DNA from: Ciona savignyi | Taxonomy: Eukaryota > Chordata > Ascidiacea > Phlebobranchia > Cionidae | Length of the DNA: 64,000 nt | Direction of reading: 5' to 3' | NCBI GenBank assembly: GCA_000149265.1 | Contig: CH003028.1 | Span: 1,031,723 to 1,095,722, forward strand | Part shown: in pieces, positions 46,201 through 58,887 of the stretch | Numbering within the stretch: the stretch's first letter is position 1 | How the letters are laid out: each line of letters opens with the position of its first letter | The notes under the pieces: generated by a model | Databases searched by the model: none | Told to the model about the DNA's origin: nothing | What the model saw: the letters and a program-made list of their open reading frames with translations, nothing else | Position numbers and translations under genes: made by a program

Positions 46201-49200
46201 ATATACAGTTTTTTATTAGTTTTGGCATGCCACAACTAAGGTTGTAATGCCTGAACTGTATTTAAACAGTTGCTATACATCTAAATTTTATTTACAAACC
46301 ATTTTAACTCACAGGATTACAATTTGGGGCAATGGGTTCTTGCATTACAGTCAGTTATAGTATTTGTTGACAAATTAACTTTGATCAATTTGATTTCTTA
46401 AAGTACTGATATTGTAAACAATAACAACTATTCAACTACTGCTAAATTAAATGAAGTAAAAAACATGATATCGAAAGTCTTTACAACATGTTAAGCATTT
46501 AGAATCCCAAAATAGGGTTACAAATTTAAGGAAAACATTGCCAAGAAGCAAAATCTAGATAACAGTTTCCGATTTCTCAGATTCTAATCAACAACAAATA
46601 CATAACCACGCTGGGTGATGGGGCTAGCTTTGGGGAGCTGGCGTTGATCTATGGAACGCCACGTGCCGCTGATGTTCGTGCTAAAACTGACCTCAAATTA
46701 TGGGCTATCGACCGTGATAGCTACCGAAGGATTTTGATGGGCAGTACGCTGAAGAAGAGAAAAATGTATGATGAGTTTCTTAGCAAAGTGTCCATTCTTG
46801 GTGAGTTCTTTTTTTGCATTTGTGGTAGAGGTAATTTCATGTGAGACTTAAGGTATGTGTGTTGCGCGAACATTACCATGTACCAGAAAGCACAAACTGT
46901 TTATTTTCTATTTGATTTTAAGCAATCGGGCTGTCATTTTTCAGTTTTGGGCCAACAATGCTTGTGAAACGACACAATCAATGAAAATGAATGTTCAAAT
47001 GATAAACAAAACTATCTTGTGTATGCCCCTATACAAAACAAAATTGATGTGTTTCTCAACACAAGGCTACAAGACTTAAAATACCCACAATAAGATATTG
47101 AAGTATTCAATAGCTGAAGTATATATTGCTTACCAAGGGGATGATCCTGGATTATATTAAGTCTGGATTTAGCTATACATAAATAGTTAATTTGGAAAAT
47201 GTAACAGCAGGCTGTGATCAAAAGAAGACAGGGAATTTTATGTTGTTAAAAATAGTTTTTTTGCTAAGTTTTTGAGTAAGACCAGGCTTTCTATTATACT
47301 TCTATGTTTGCAGTCTAACATTATTGTCCCTTTTCCTAAGTGTGTGCTGTAAATGGCCACATTTAAATAATTGAATTGTTAATTTCCTCGCCAAAGTACT
47401 ATTACCATGTAATTGTTTTACACATTGCCCTTATTAGCTAAAATTAACACTAAATAATTTTTTGTAATGAATGATGGTAGACACGGTTTAGTAAAAGAAT
47501 AAAACTTTAAAACACTTATACAGTGTATGAATACTCTAATAATACCATTATAGAAACTAAAGCACATAAACCAAACTTGAATTTTGAAATTTTGAAAAAT
47601 TTTTTGGTTTCAGAATATGACTCAATTTTATTATCTTTTCTATCTCATTATGAAAAGTACTGTTTTGGCTATTTAAGGAAATTCATTATAGTTCTTGGGC
47701 AATGCAATGTTAATATTCTATACACAGCCATGCATTATTCAGCAGACATAATAATATACTCTAAAGCTGTAGTTGATTTACAAAAACTTGTTGTTTGGAT
47801 AGTGTTTCTTGTACAACTCATACAACTCATAGCGGCACCACTTATTTAACATTCTTGAAAATACGTATTACTTCGTAATATGCTCTCTTACCAGCAATTA
47901 CTTTATAATAGATATCTTTTCTTTAAAATGCATATTATGTTTAAATATACACTTCTACCACCCTTCACTTTATAAAAGTCAACGTTTTTTAAATGCCTAT
48001 TACATTTCTGTCAGTCTCAACTTGATAGTTTGACATCCATTTTTCGAACAAATGTTAGGTGCATTTAATCCATAACAAGCCCCACATCTGTTCTCCAGAA
48101 TCATTGGACAAATGGGAGAGATTGACCGTCGCAGACGCCTTGGAACCTGCTGTATTTGAAGTTGGACAAGAGGTTGTGGTGCAGGGTGATTCTGGGAGCG
48201 ATTTCTACATTATTGTGGAGGTAAGGTGTAATAAACACAGCCCAAATACCAAAGGTTGGGAAAATCACTACATTGATATCTTAACCTACAACAATGTAGT
48301 GTATGTGAATTGCTTTATATTTAGGGTATCATGACACCAATTTGTATTTATCAATTACAACACAAAAAGATTAATTTTTCTGTGTTTACAAAAGTGTGTT
48401 TTTTAGATATCCGATATAATGTGTCATTACCCATTCTGGGGATATCTAGCATGGTATTTCAGAAATTTTAGTATCCACCTTCATGATAAAGGGGGTTTAT
48501 CTAATGTATTTTGTGATTCCTAAATACCACAACATCCAATCAGTTTATTCTTGCAGTTTGTGTAATTAAATGCTGTAAATAAGAGTTTTATGAAAAGGCA
48601 GATAGTCATAATAAGGGATAGCAGTGATGCAGTTTACCCGTGGAAAGTATAAAAGTACTTGCCAGAAAATAATGAATATTTTATTGCGATAATTATGCAA
48701 CAGTTCGGGTTATGCAAGTACATTAATCTCTCTGTTATTATTTTCAGCCATAGCACTTGCCATAAACTCATATACATATATAGCTGCCTGCTGTATTCCA
48801 TAATTATCGATTTAATATTCAATATTTATCGATTAAGTTTAATCTGAAATTAATAAAATACTACTGGCGGCTTATTACCATTGATTGGTAACTGGTCCAT
48901 GCTAAGACGGTGATTTGATTAAAGAGACTCAAGCACTCATAACATAACGATGCTGTTAAAAATAAAGTTGTATGAAACTTAAAGCTTTTTTTTATGATAG
49001 CAAATTAAAATGATTGCATAAAATAATATTTAATTATTTGCTGGTAATGCCTTTTTTTATGGATTGGTTCATGGTCTAAACCACTGTGCACAAAACCAAT
49101 AAAAAACATTTAATAAGCGTTTTGTTATGGATTGGTCCGTACCTCATTAGTCACAGTACTAACGACAATATTCTTCGTAATTGACATTATGACATCACAG

Positions 49201-52200
49201 GACACGGCAGCTGGAAGCAGCGACGCTCGGAAAANNNNNNNNNNNNNNNNNNNNNNNNNNNNNNNNNNNNNNNNNNNNNNNNNNNNNNNNNNNNNNNNNN
49301 NNNNNNNNNNNNNNNNNNNNNNNNNNNNNNNNNNGCTGGCACTCTGGGGGCTTCCGATTACTTTGGTGAGAAATTTACCAAACTTAAAATCAACTAATAT
49401 CTATTAAACTTTAGCTTTCAAGCGTCAAATAAACTTATATCTATTAAACTATAGCTTTCAATCTTAAAATCAACTTATATCACTTTATGTGAAAGTATGA
49501 AAAAATTTAAAATTTAGAACCGTTTTTTATCTGTGGTGAAAATTTTTGTTTTAGAGCTCAGATTTCCACAATCTTTGTAATTGTATCGACTTGCTGTTAG
49601 AAACCTCATTTAGGCAAGATTAGGGAATACAGGGACACGGCTAATCATGCAAAAGAAACCATACCTAAAAACAAAATATCTAATTATAAAACATTAAGTG
49701 CAAATTTGTATACTTGACCAAACAACTTAATAAGAGTTACACCTCAATAAATACTTATGCATCATAAACATATGCATAAAAATACGTTTGCTCCAATGCA
49801 AACATTTAATTATGAATATTGATTCTAAACCGGTTGCCCGTTAGCCATGGGTAGCACATACATCCACTTATTTAGGACTCGGATATATTTTGGTGGGTTG
49901 GGTAATAAACACCAGTAAAAAATTTCTTTGTCAGGCCAAATGTTTAATGGATGGAAAAAAGTTAAATTGTTTCATTTGCTTTCATGTCTATTAATGATGT
50001 AATCTGTTTAAATATAATGTTTTTTCACAAATAGAAACTGATTTGCTTTAAATATAACACCTTTTCTTTAAAGATCACATGCCCTTGTGTAGTATTACCA
50101 TGAATTGTACACAAATAGCGCCAAGTATAAACACTTAACAGCTATTTTTATTTATAATACCTTTTAATATTAGAACATGAGTTACTTAACGGCCCATAAA
50201 AATAGTATAACAAGTGGCCGACAAGCGAGTACATCCTGTGAGCGACGTGCGTCAGCGGCGAGACTTTCTCAGAAAGCTTCAGCCACAATGTGCTGTTGTT
50301 TGATTACAGCCACCGTTAACCAACTGTTCACTAAACCACTGCACTGTGTTTTTTATTTTTGTTAAAAAGAAATTGATTTTTTTTAACTTTTAGCTTTAAG
50401 CATCTTGTGTTTAATAACTGAATAGTATGGATTTGTTTTTAAAGACAAAATACAAAATGGCATCATTTATACATTGCTTTCACGCTCCCCCAATGTAAAA
50501 CTTCAATTTATATTTTCTGCTCATATAAATGAAACAATTTAGCTTCATAGCATAACACTAAGTGTACATTGATGCTTTATTTGTTTACACTAATCATGAC
50601 AACATAATATGACCCATTATGTGGAAACAATTGGTGGTATAACTTAATTAACGATATGCTCACTTACAGATAGGCAAATCATCAATGGAACAAAGCAAGA
50701 AAACAGCATAGAAAACACAAAATATAACTAACACTGTAATACCATGTAGGCAATAAATTAGGATAAATCTTGTGAAATGATATAAAAAAAAATTAATACA
50801 ACTAAATTTACAATTAAAAAGCCTTGAAAAAAAAATCTTTCTATAATAACATGTACGTTAGGGTATAAACATGCACATATGTAACTAAACCACCATGTTA
50901 ATAATTCTAAAGACTTCTAAAGATATTTTTAAAACAATATATATATGTTATGGTATATGCATAAAATATACATGTAACAAATCATTTATGTTTACAATCA
51001 GTCTCCTATACCGATAGTGATAATAAATCAACAAGTTCTTCAGGAAATGACCTGCACTTCGCAATTCAATTCGATTAAGTTACAAATAATAGCAAAATTA
51101 GATTACAATGCAATAAGTAATAACAGGATATTTACTTTCACAATTGCCCCAAGAGTGGAGAGTTCATCTCACAAATGTCTTGAATTATTTATAAAAATAA
51201 CTTGGTATACGCTAGAGTAAGTTTATTGCTGGAGTAAGTTTAGCATTGTGTTGACTGAGCACCATGGGCCATGTTATTGCTTTTACATAACTTTTCTTTG
51301 TGATTCACATGTATATTTCAAACCGATTTACTTGTATATTTTGACCTGTGCTTGGGTGGAACAGGGTTCCAATGTTAAAAACATAGAGGTGGGGATTTAC
51401 AGTAATGATGACTCTAACATCACCCATATTTAAAAATCAAAATAAATAAACCATCCAATATTAGTTTGGATGACACAAAATCAAAGTTTGTTATAATGGC
51501 TTTTATCTGTGGTGCGAGAAGGTGTCACAATGCTATAAAACAGTGATTCTTAAACTTTTTCAGTTTTTCAGCCCCCCCTTGAGATTTGTGATTCATGCTC
51601 ACACCTCACCTACTTAAAATCAAATTTATGAAAAATAGAACAATAATTTATTTGCCATTACCCTGCTTAGTGTGAAGGATGCAACTGTTTTGGGAAAACT
51701 AGTCGTTTAATTCGAGACTTTTTTGAAGACAACGAACATCGAAGATCTGCTTCGCATTCCAGTTTATTACGACAATTTGTCTTTATACTCAGAAGTGCCG
51801 AAAATCCACTTTCATCAATATGTCACTGTCATGCTCGCGCCCCCCTTGAGAAGCTTTCAAGCCCCCCAAGGGGGGCGCGCCCCCCAGTTTAAGAACCCCT
51901 GCTATAAACCAACATAAACAAAGGGTAATTTCAGTCTTTTGGAGCATCAGCCTGATACATACAAATTACACTCCAACAGTTTAGTATATTTCAAATTGCC
52001 TCAGACTGGACACTCCTGTGAATCTTAGTTCTCCCTCTTCCCATTTATGCAATGGCGACCTAAATTCATTCCAGTGCTGCACTCGACTAATTTATATTTA
52101 ACATGCGTTATTCGGTCATCCATAGCTCATGATCTTTCTCAGATGATCCTGAACAAAATATGCTCCACATGATCTTTAATTGAAATGATCTCTGCCTCTT

Positions 52201-52729
52201 AAGTAGACTTCCTTATATATCCCTGTGATACCACTGTAATTGCTGCAATGGCTGTTGTATCCATCTCATATTTTAAAACATTATTATACTACAGGGTATT
52301 TAACCAATATGTGTTTTAACCCTGACTAGTTTAAAAAAAAACCTAGGCTAGAATGTAGTGGACACCAATATAGTTATGTGGCATTAGTGTTATTATGGTA
52401 TGGTATTGGTGGTATTAGTGTTATTATGGTATTGGTGGTATAAGTGTTATTGTGATAATATTATGTTGTATTATTGTTATTACTAGACAATCTTTAGAAT
52501 ATCCCATCACTTTTACCAGAATCTTTCACAATTTTTCTAATCGACCACCCTCACAGGTGAAATCGCTTTGCTTCTTGATCGCCCTCGTGCGGCCACTGTT
52601 GTCGCTCGCTCCTTGCTGAAGTGCGTCAAGCTTGACCGGCCACGATTCGAGCGTGTCCTCGGCGAATGCTCCGAGATCCTGAAGCGCAACATCCAGCAGT
52701 ACAACAGTTACGTTTCGCTCTCGGTGTGA
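40225..52729 (+). CDS. PRKAR1A: cAMP-dependent protein kinase type I regulatory subunit
   Basis: Coding exons: 40225-40317, 41010-41075, 44550-44723, 45352-45552, 46581-46800, 48099-48220, 49201-49365 (with the gap) and 52557-52729. Expected length is about 376 aa, close to vertebrate RI. The docking/dimerisation domain is exons 1-2 ([20 protein letters not shown]). The inhibitor site is RRGAVSAE in exon 3. Ala at the phospho-acceptor position marks type I, a pseudosubstrate that blocks the catalytic subunit until cAMP binds. Cyclic-nucleotide domain A has [14 protein letters not shown] and domain [17 protein letters not shown], both with the Arg that contacts the phosphate. The C-terminus is [13 protein letters not shown]. 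The protein is cytoplasmic and anchored by AKAPs. Alpha and beta cannot be told apart in a tunicate; a single RI gene is likely. Exon 7 reads [11 protein letters not shown], then N, then [10 protein letters not shown]. Confidence 0.95.
41129..41372. mobile_element. MITE with 32-bp terminal inverted repeats, PKA-R intron 2
   Basis: The left end ggtacctctaaatactacag continues with gaccgcttggac, and the right end is its complement with 2 mismatches in 32. The inside carries repeated ccaagcg motifs and the tract gttagggttggggtt. No target duplication was found. It shares its ends with the element at 61736-62196. Confidence 0.8.
49235..49334. other. Assembly gap, 100 N
   Basis: Exactly 100 N inside exon 7 of the PKA regulatory subunit. 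The round number suggests a placeholder of unknown size. Confidence 0.99.
51541..51901. mobile_element. hAT-type MITE in PKA-R intron 7
   Basis: The ends are cagtgattcttaaact and agtttaagaacccctg, inverted repeats with two mismatches. They are flanked by ctataaaa (51533-51540) and ctataaac (51902-51909), an 8-bp duplication with one change. The inside has C-runs next to gagaagctttcaagccccc. There is no transposase frame. The end sequence CAGNG...TTCTTAAACT is of a common animal hAT type. Confidence 0.8.
52380..52485. repeat. Low-complexity (ggtattagtgttatt)n tract
   Basis: Imperfect repeats of ggtattagtgttattatggt and shorter forms occur just upstream of the last PKA-R coding exon. Confidence 0.7.
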
Positions 52730-53388
52730 ACCCAACCCGCCACCCTCCCACTGTACATAGCGCTGCCACGAACGGCGGAAACTTTCAACACAAAACCAGA
52801 TCCCTTCTACCCCGGTGAAATTAGAAATTTTTTCCCTCGAAACCACCTCTTGAAACACTTTTGCTGAGGTTTGTTTTGGTGGCTCCTGTCATGCTCAGTA
52901 CAGGTGTGCTCTCTACTGACACGTGCGGGCAACTATGTACCATAGAAATAGTATATGGTTTTTGATTTGCTGTAAATAGTCCACTTTTTGTGTAGATGTT
53001 ATTTTTCTGGAAATGAATCAATTTTTTAACCATTTAGCTCCAAAATCATTTTGTCACTCAAGCAGATTGCATCTTTCTTTCTTTTGCTAATTTTTTAATT
53101 GAATCAATTATTTCAAAATCAGTAAAATAATCAACATTTAATTATTTTTTGTGATTACTTTCTAAATAATCAAATGGATCTCGCATATTTTTTCAGTTCT
53201 ATTCGATCAAATTTTGACCTGAAACATGAAAAAATAACGTTAAATCTCAAAGTGTTTCAAAAGTATTCGTTATTTTGCACGTAAATTTCAGTTCCGACTT
53301 TTCTTCACGCTATGTTGTTATGTCGTATGAATCACAATTGTGACGTAATAATGTGTGTATCAGATGACCTGTACCTTATATCCACTAG

Positions 53389-53394
53389 AATAAA
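53389..53394 (+). terminator. Poly(A) signal AATAAA of the PKA-R gene
   Basis: First AATAAA after the stop at 52729, in gaataaataaactg, giving a 3' UTR of about 680 nt. Confidence 0.6.
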
Positions 53395-53705
53395 TAAACT
53401 GTCAATGATGATTGTAATGACTGATCGCTTATGTTTGGATTACGTCATGACTAGGCTTGTTTTTCAATGACGTCATGATATTGGGCTTGTGCCCAAATGA
53501 GGGAAACGCTAAAAAGAGGAAAAAAGAAAAGCGAAAAACTACTCCTTATTTTGGTGTATATTGTGCAGGTTTTGAATTCCTATGCTTTCAGTGAGCGGTT
53601 TCCCTCTTTCCCTCCCATTATTTCTGCCAAGCCACACGGGTTACAAAACTTCTCCATCATTGCGCCACATCACGGAATTGGATAGCTAGCATATACTCCA
53701 AGGCG

Positions 53706-53960
53706 TATAGGATAGGATATTTCTGTATATCCCCTTGAAAAGAAAAGCCAAAGGGGCAATCGTCAGATCACCTTGCGCCCACTGTCGTGTTACCGGAGCT
53801 ATAGCGGTGTGTTGTGCAAGATTCAGATGGTTCTTTAATTTGGGAGAACCTATCGTCTCGCTAAGTTCTGGTAATTTCCGTTAAGTGCCACACAACTAAC
53901 TAGCTTGCGGTCAGCTTCGAGTCTGCAAACCTTCGGCTAAAAAGCGGCGCACTGAACCCC
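53706..53960 (-). repeat. SINE family A, degenerate but near full length
   Basis: Tail ataggataggatatttctgt, middle ggggcaatcgtcagatcacc, body gagaacctatcgtctcgct, and head ctgcaaaccttcggctaaa, on the minus strand. Confidence 0.7.
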
Positions 53961-55014
53961 AAGTTAATCGGTCGTAAGTGTGGCGGAAAGAAGATTAGAA
54001 CCTTCCAGGTTTACGGATCCTATCCCGTTTAATGTACCTGAAAACTTTAATCAGAATGTGCGAGGAACAAAATGGGACAGTCGAACAGAAAAAGGTTTTG
54101 TTCGAGGAAACATTCGCATTTTATTACGAAACACGAAAAAAATACGATTGGTTACAATAAACTAACACGTTCCATTTATGTCGTGTAATCCGATGTGTTA
54201 AAATTGAAGGATATTTCGGCCAGAAACTTGTAAAAGTAAGCGGATTACTAAGGATTTATGATTAAACCGTGTTTCTGGCTTGACCAAACCCAAAGTCTTA
54301 GTTGAGGTTTTTGCGGGAACATATTTCTTCGTGGCCGTTTTCTGGCTACCGTCGGCGTTTTCTCATCAAAATTCGTGTCTAAATGTGTGTTATAAGACCC
54401 TTTAATTATATTCATTAAATCATATCTTTTTGCCGAAACCAATTCTGTTTTGTCTCGTATTAATAAAAGTAAAAATGGCGTTGTCAGCTATATTAAAGTC
54501 GGTATATTTCGTGTCCAAAAATATGGTTTAAATCGTTGTAATTAAAATAACAACAGTAGAAGATTTGTCAACTGTCTAAGTTTGAATTAGAATATACGAG
54601 TTGGCGAGTTTAATATCAGGTTAGGGACGTGCTTATAGATGCTTTAGGCCTGCCGATATAGTTAATCTAAAATTTTTCACGTCAGTGTACTTGCGGATTT
54701 GACATGAATATTTATAAATAATGCATTTCAATGTGTTTCGGACGTTACCGTGAAGCAGTTCTTGAAGTATATTTTTGAGCACACTTGCAGTAACTCTTGG
54801 GTTATCCTATTATATGACGTCAGTACATACATGCCCACTCAACAAAATTGCAGACACATAGAAAGTGTTGTGTGATATGTTCAAGTACTTGAATGATATA
54901 CTTTAGTGTTTACGTGTGCCTGTCTTTAATTTCATCAACCAAATTAAGTTTTCCAAGCGAGCCCAGTCAGTCAAACTATGCACACGCCCCGTTCTCAACA
55001 ACAAAGGATAACAT

Positions 55015-55235
55015 GACATGTCTTGTTAATGGGAAAACGCAAAGGGACCTTAAAAAATGAGGCACTCACTAGAATACATACCCTATTGCCAAGTTACGTT
55101 AGCTATAGCAGTACGTTTTGTATGTTTAAGACGCTCTTTATGATTAAATACAGTCCGAAAATCCATTTGTTCAGGTAATGTTTGCGATAAAGTGCTATGA
55201 CCAAAGACACAACGAATAGCTAGCGACCAGTTTTG
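55015..55235 (-). repeat. SINE family A, strongly degenerate
   Basis: aatgggaaaacgcaaaggga, then aatccatttgttcaggtaat, then ccaaagacacaacgaatagc and tagcgaccagttttga follow the family-A order on the minus strand. Confidence 0.6.
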
Positions 55236-55506
55236 ATTTTAGAAAAGTACTGAAGATTTTGGTTAAAAAAACAGGTGGAGCCTATACATCCTTTCGTTCA
55301 ATATATCTAAATATATTGCTTTCGTGTGTTTATTGGAGATGAATGAAAGATATTTCACACTTAAAGTCAAAGTTATGAAACCAAGCTTGTAGATTGGAAT
55401 CATCACGTTTATTTCCAAAAATACAACTAATTATTGCGTCGAATTTTCTCGAGCGAGTGAATTTAGTTTCTCTATACTTTGAAGTCATCATTACCTGTCA
55501 GTGTTT

Positions 55507-55632
55507 GCTTTTTAAGGAGTGTCTCACCTTTGGACGTGGACCTGGTTCTTTTAAGGCGTTCTGTATGACTGTTTCGATGCTTGGCGTTGAAGAATATAAA
55601 CGTAATTCAAAGCAGGGCACTCCTTAAAAAGC
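55507..55632. repeat. Inverted repeat with exact 15-bp arms
   Basis: gctttttaaggagtg (55507-55521) and cactccttaaaaagc (55618-55632) are perfect complements separated by 96 bases. The next bases inward pair weakly. Confidence 0.8.
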
Positions 55633-55757
55633 GATATGTAGGTAATTTGCATTTTATTTTAACTGCCCATGTACTTTAAAATGCGGTTAAAACAAAATTG
55701 AAAAAGATTTGTAGTCGTACGAAATATTTTAAGTACCGGCTATTTTAGTGCCAGTCC

Positions 55758-55830
55758 AAGTTTCGAACTCATGCTCGGCTTGTAGTTAAGACGTATACAT
55801 AATTCGGAATATGTATCGGGAGCGTTAATC
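55758..55830 (-). repeat. SINE family B fragment
   Basis: agtttcgaactcatgctcgg, gtagttaagacg and aatatgtatcgggagcgtta match family B on the minus strand. Confidence 0.5.
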
Positions 55831-57666
55831 TTGAGTGCTAGCTATATCCGTTCATCATCAGGGGTGTTTTTATTGAAGCCGTGCGGTGTTTTCGGAGTAA
55901 TGTATTGTCACCGCTACTGAACACCGCAGCAATCAAAATTCATCACAACATCAAGATACTCGGCCTCAAGGTAAAAAAAGAAGATATCTGCTTTCTAACT
56001 GTTATTTTCGCAGTAGTCGTGACCAGGATTTCTCGGCGAGTGTTAAACGTGCTTGGTTTTGCTGTTCATCTGTTTACATATCTCGAATGTGGTCGGAAGA
56101 CTAAAATTAACCGAACATAGATCGCTGTAGGTACAGGTGTATGTGCCGTCGACTCTGTATGTGTTTACGCCAATCAGGATCAGCTGTTGATTGATGATGT
56201 ACACTTTTTCTTGGCATATTCAGGGCAAGCTCAAATATAGAGGTCAGGCGTGATTTGGCGGAGTTGATCAAATGTAAATATTTCGTAAGAGAGTTATGTC
56301 ATATACGACTACATTAATTGGAAACGAGGCGAAGTGAGGACGATTTTGATAAAACCAAGTTAAACGATCCGAATATTCATTTATATTTTTGTGACTTGGA
56401 AAATTGTTAATGTGCGGTAAGGTCTGTTGTGTGAAATTGTTAAAGATATTAAAGACTTTTTCTAAAGATCTTACAAAATAAATTGTGTAAAATTAAAATG
56501 TATTGAAAACGCAACATTTTGTTTTTGCGGATATATGGATTTATAGAGTTAATGACTCAAGGGTAAGGGACACGACGCACGTGCAGAGCAAAATGGTGCG
56601 AGTATCTTGAACCGATTTTTTATGCGAAACATTAAACTTAGTATTGCCAAACAACTAGTTACAAAAAAAGACAGATCAGATTTTCACTACGAACGCATAC
56701 ATAGCATTAGTTTAACTTAAAAAATACAAATGAAAAGGTCAATATTTCTGCAAATACACAACCAACTTGCTTTAAACGAACGCTAATGATACAGGCAGGT
56801 ATTTCAAATTCTTTATCCGCAAACGCTTAAGGAAAATAAAACTTACTTTCCGTGTCTTCAAGTTAAGTGAATATCTATAAAAATAGTTGTGGATTTCCAA
56901 AAATGGCTGACTTAAAGGTCATGTTTTTTATTCTTTGTATTTAGAGCATGTCATCTTATATTTCTAAAAAAACATTTCACTATTTTGTTAATTTTGTAAA
57001 ATAATGTTTTATATACCTCAATCTATACATAGGGTTTTGACGTTACAATTATTTCAAGTGTAATGAAGCATTTGAGCTGTGATGGTTCTTACTAACGATT
57101 AGTAACTAACCGAATGGTATAGAAAGGTCTACATTTTTTAAAAACAATGTGTTGTTTCGACACTTTGAATACAAATCGACAGTTGGAATTCAAAGCCTAT
57201 AGTAACAACGGTTGTAATACAAAGCCATTTTATCGACATTCAAATTGAAACAGTTGGGAAAACTGTAAACGAAGTTTTAATAGGCATAAATCGATAACTT
57301 TATAGGGTCCACGTTAGGACGGTTTGGCCATCGATTTGGTTTTGCTGAATAAATTACACCATGTTTTGTTTTTGTATATTGTCCGTCATAGCCTAAAAAT
57401 ACCCAGGATTTATGGTTGTGACTCAAACCTTCTACATTGTTATGTGTTATAGTAAAAATGTATTTTTCAAAACATCTCTTTGTGGAAAATTCTTTGCCGT
57501 CTGATCCTTTTCAATTTTATTCATGTTTTCTAAGCTTTTAATTGGGTGTCGTTATGATTTGTTAATTGCCCATTTTGGCGATTTAATTACAAGTTATCTT
57601 TGTCCCGCAGCGTTGTAGGATTACATGTCATTTGATTGTAAGCGTGTGAATTTTTTGTCCTTCAAA

Positions 57667-58887
57667 ATGTCCAGTCAAGTTGCATCATTTTTGTTCTTCG
57701 TTTTGGTCGGATTATGTGCGACATGCAGTGGGCGTATTAGAGTCCCGAGGCATCACCAAATGAACTACGCCGTTCTGCTACGAAGCGCGAGACTCGGCGG
57801 GTTGGGAGACGTTCAAACCCCGCAGAAAGAGAAAATAACCTCGAAGTTGGGTCTTGACCCAATCTGCAAAGACGCGATTGAAATTTGTAAAAGAAAAAGA
57901 TCTACAGGGCACTTTAACACCCAGTGTGTTGAAAACTGTTTCGCTGACGCTGTTTCTGAAACAGACATCTCCAGAGGCCAAAAGAGCAATAGGAATAAAA
58001 GAACAACTCATTCTGGGTATGTTCGGAACGGTTGACTGTAATTGTACGGCCGAGGGATTTTTTAGCCCCATCAAAATACACATATTTTTAGCCCGATCAA
58101 AATACATACATTTTTATGTGAAAACGTTGATGGTGTCGTTTCCATAAAAGGAATGTAAAATTTAGCCGGGTAATTCGGTTCGAAAAGTATTGCTTATTTG
58201 GTCAAAATAAAAAACCTGAGAAACGAAAGAAGTTGTAGTATGCCCAAACGTTTAGCACGACCGACAGAATTTTAGAACCAATTTCAAAAGTAAGCTCAGA
58301 AGTTAACTTAACTCAATAAAAATGTTTTGTAAATTTTCCCAGCTTAAATAAATTTATATATCTTGTTTACTGTAATTCCTGTTTATGCTCGTTTTGAGAT
58401 TTATTACTTTTAAATTTACTCCAAATAAAATTGTTATTATTGGGCATGTAAGATATCTTAAATCTTGAAATAATTCCTGGTTTTTAATAACAGAGATCAC
58501 ATGCGGCCTGTTCTTCGTAGTGCAGAGAGAAGCGATAACGTCGAAATCTGCCCGACCGAAGTTCATCTCGTTCCACCAATCACCGCCGAGCACTGGCTGT
58601 CACGTGACACACTCTTCCTGTACAGAAATATGTCGTCCGAATTCTCCCAACAGTTCCAGACCGGGCAATGCACGAATAGCTCCCCGATCTTGAGTCTGAA
58701 GGTACCGGCGCACCCACACCCGACCTGTCAAACAATGAGAACGAAGCACTTGGCGTTCTTTTACCTGACGCCAGTTCAGGCGAATTCAGCGGCGTACAGC
58801 AACGTTTCGTGCACTGTGTCATCGGATGGGCGGTTGGTGTGCAGAGATTGGGTTTATTTGACCACCGAATGTAAACTGTTTGTTTGA
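57667..58887 (+). CDS. Secreted precursor with furin sites and a six-Cys cystine-knot-like C-terminal domain
   Basis: Exons 57667-58016 and 58494-58887 (phase 2 intron, GT-AG) give 247 aa. The start at 57667 is preferred over the in-frame ATG at 57625 because a signal peptide follows (residues 1-22, VASFLFFVLVGLCATCSG). The propeptide has four Cys (66, 73, 87, 91) and dibasic sites KRKR (75-78) and RNKR (109-112). Cleavage at the latter leaves a 135-aa chain with Cys 136, 176, 195, 223, 233 and 243 and N-glycosylation sites at 162, 178 and 220. The spacing EICPTE...(39 residues)...C and the end CRDWVYLTTECKLFV recall the neurotrophin/Spaetzle/IL-17 group, all secreted precursors with this kind of maturation. 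The similarity is weak and two expected cysteines are not where those families have them, so the family is a hypothesis. A splice-acceptor-like cag ends at 57610. Confidence 0.75.

Larger units (their letters stand above)
53395..57600. other. Intergenic with SINEs and an inverted repeat
   Basis: No coding exon recognised. It contains a short MITE-like stretch at about 53495-53625 (gagggaaacgctaaaaagag against ctctttccctccc), two family-A SINEs, a family-B fragment and the hairpin at 55507-55632. Confidence 0.45.

Noticed and set aside
49132..49407. Frame translated across the 100 N
   Set aside because: It is not the PKA-R frame on either side of the gap; the N run hides stops.
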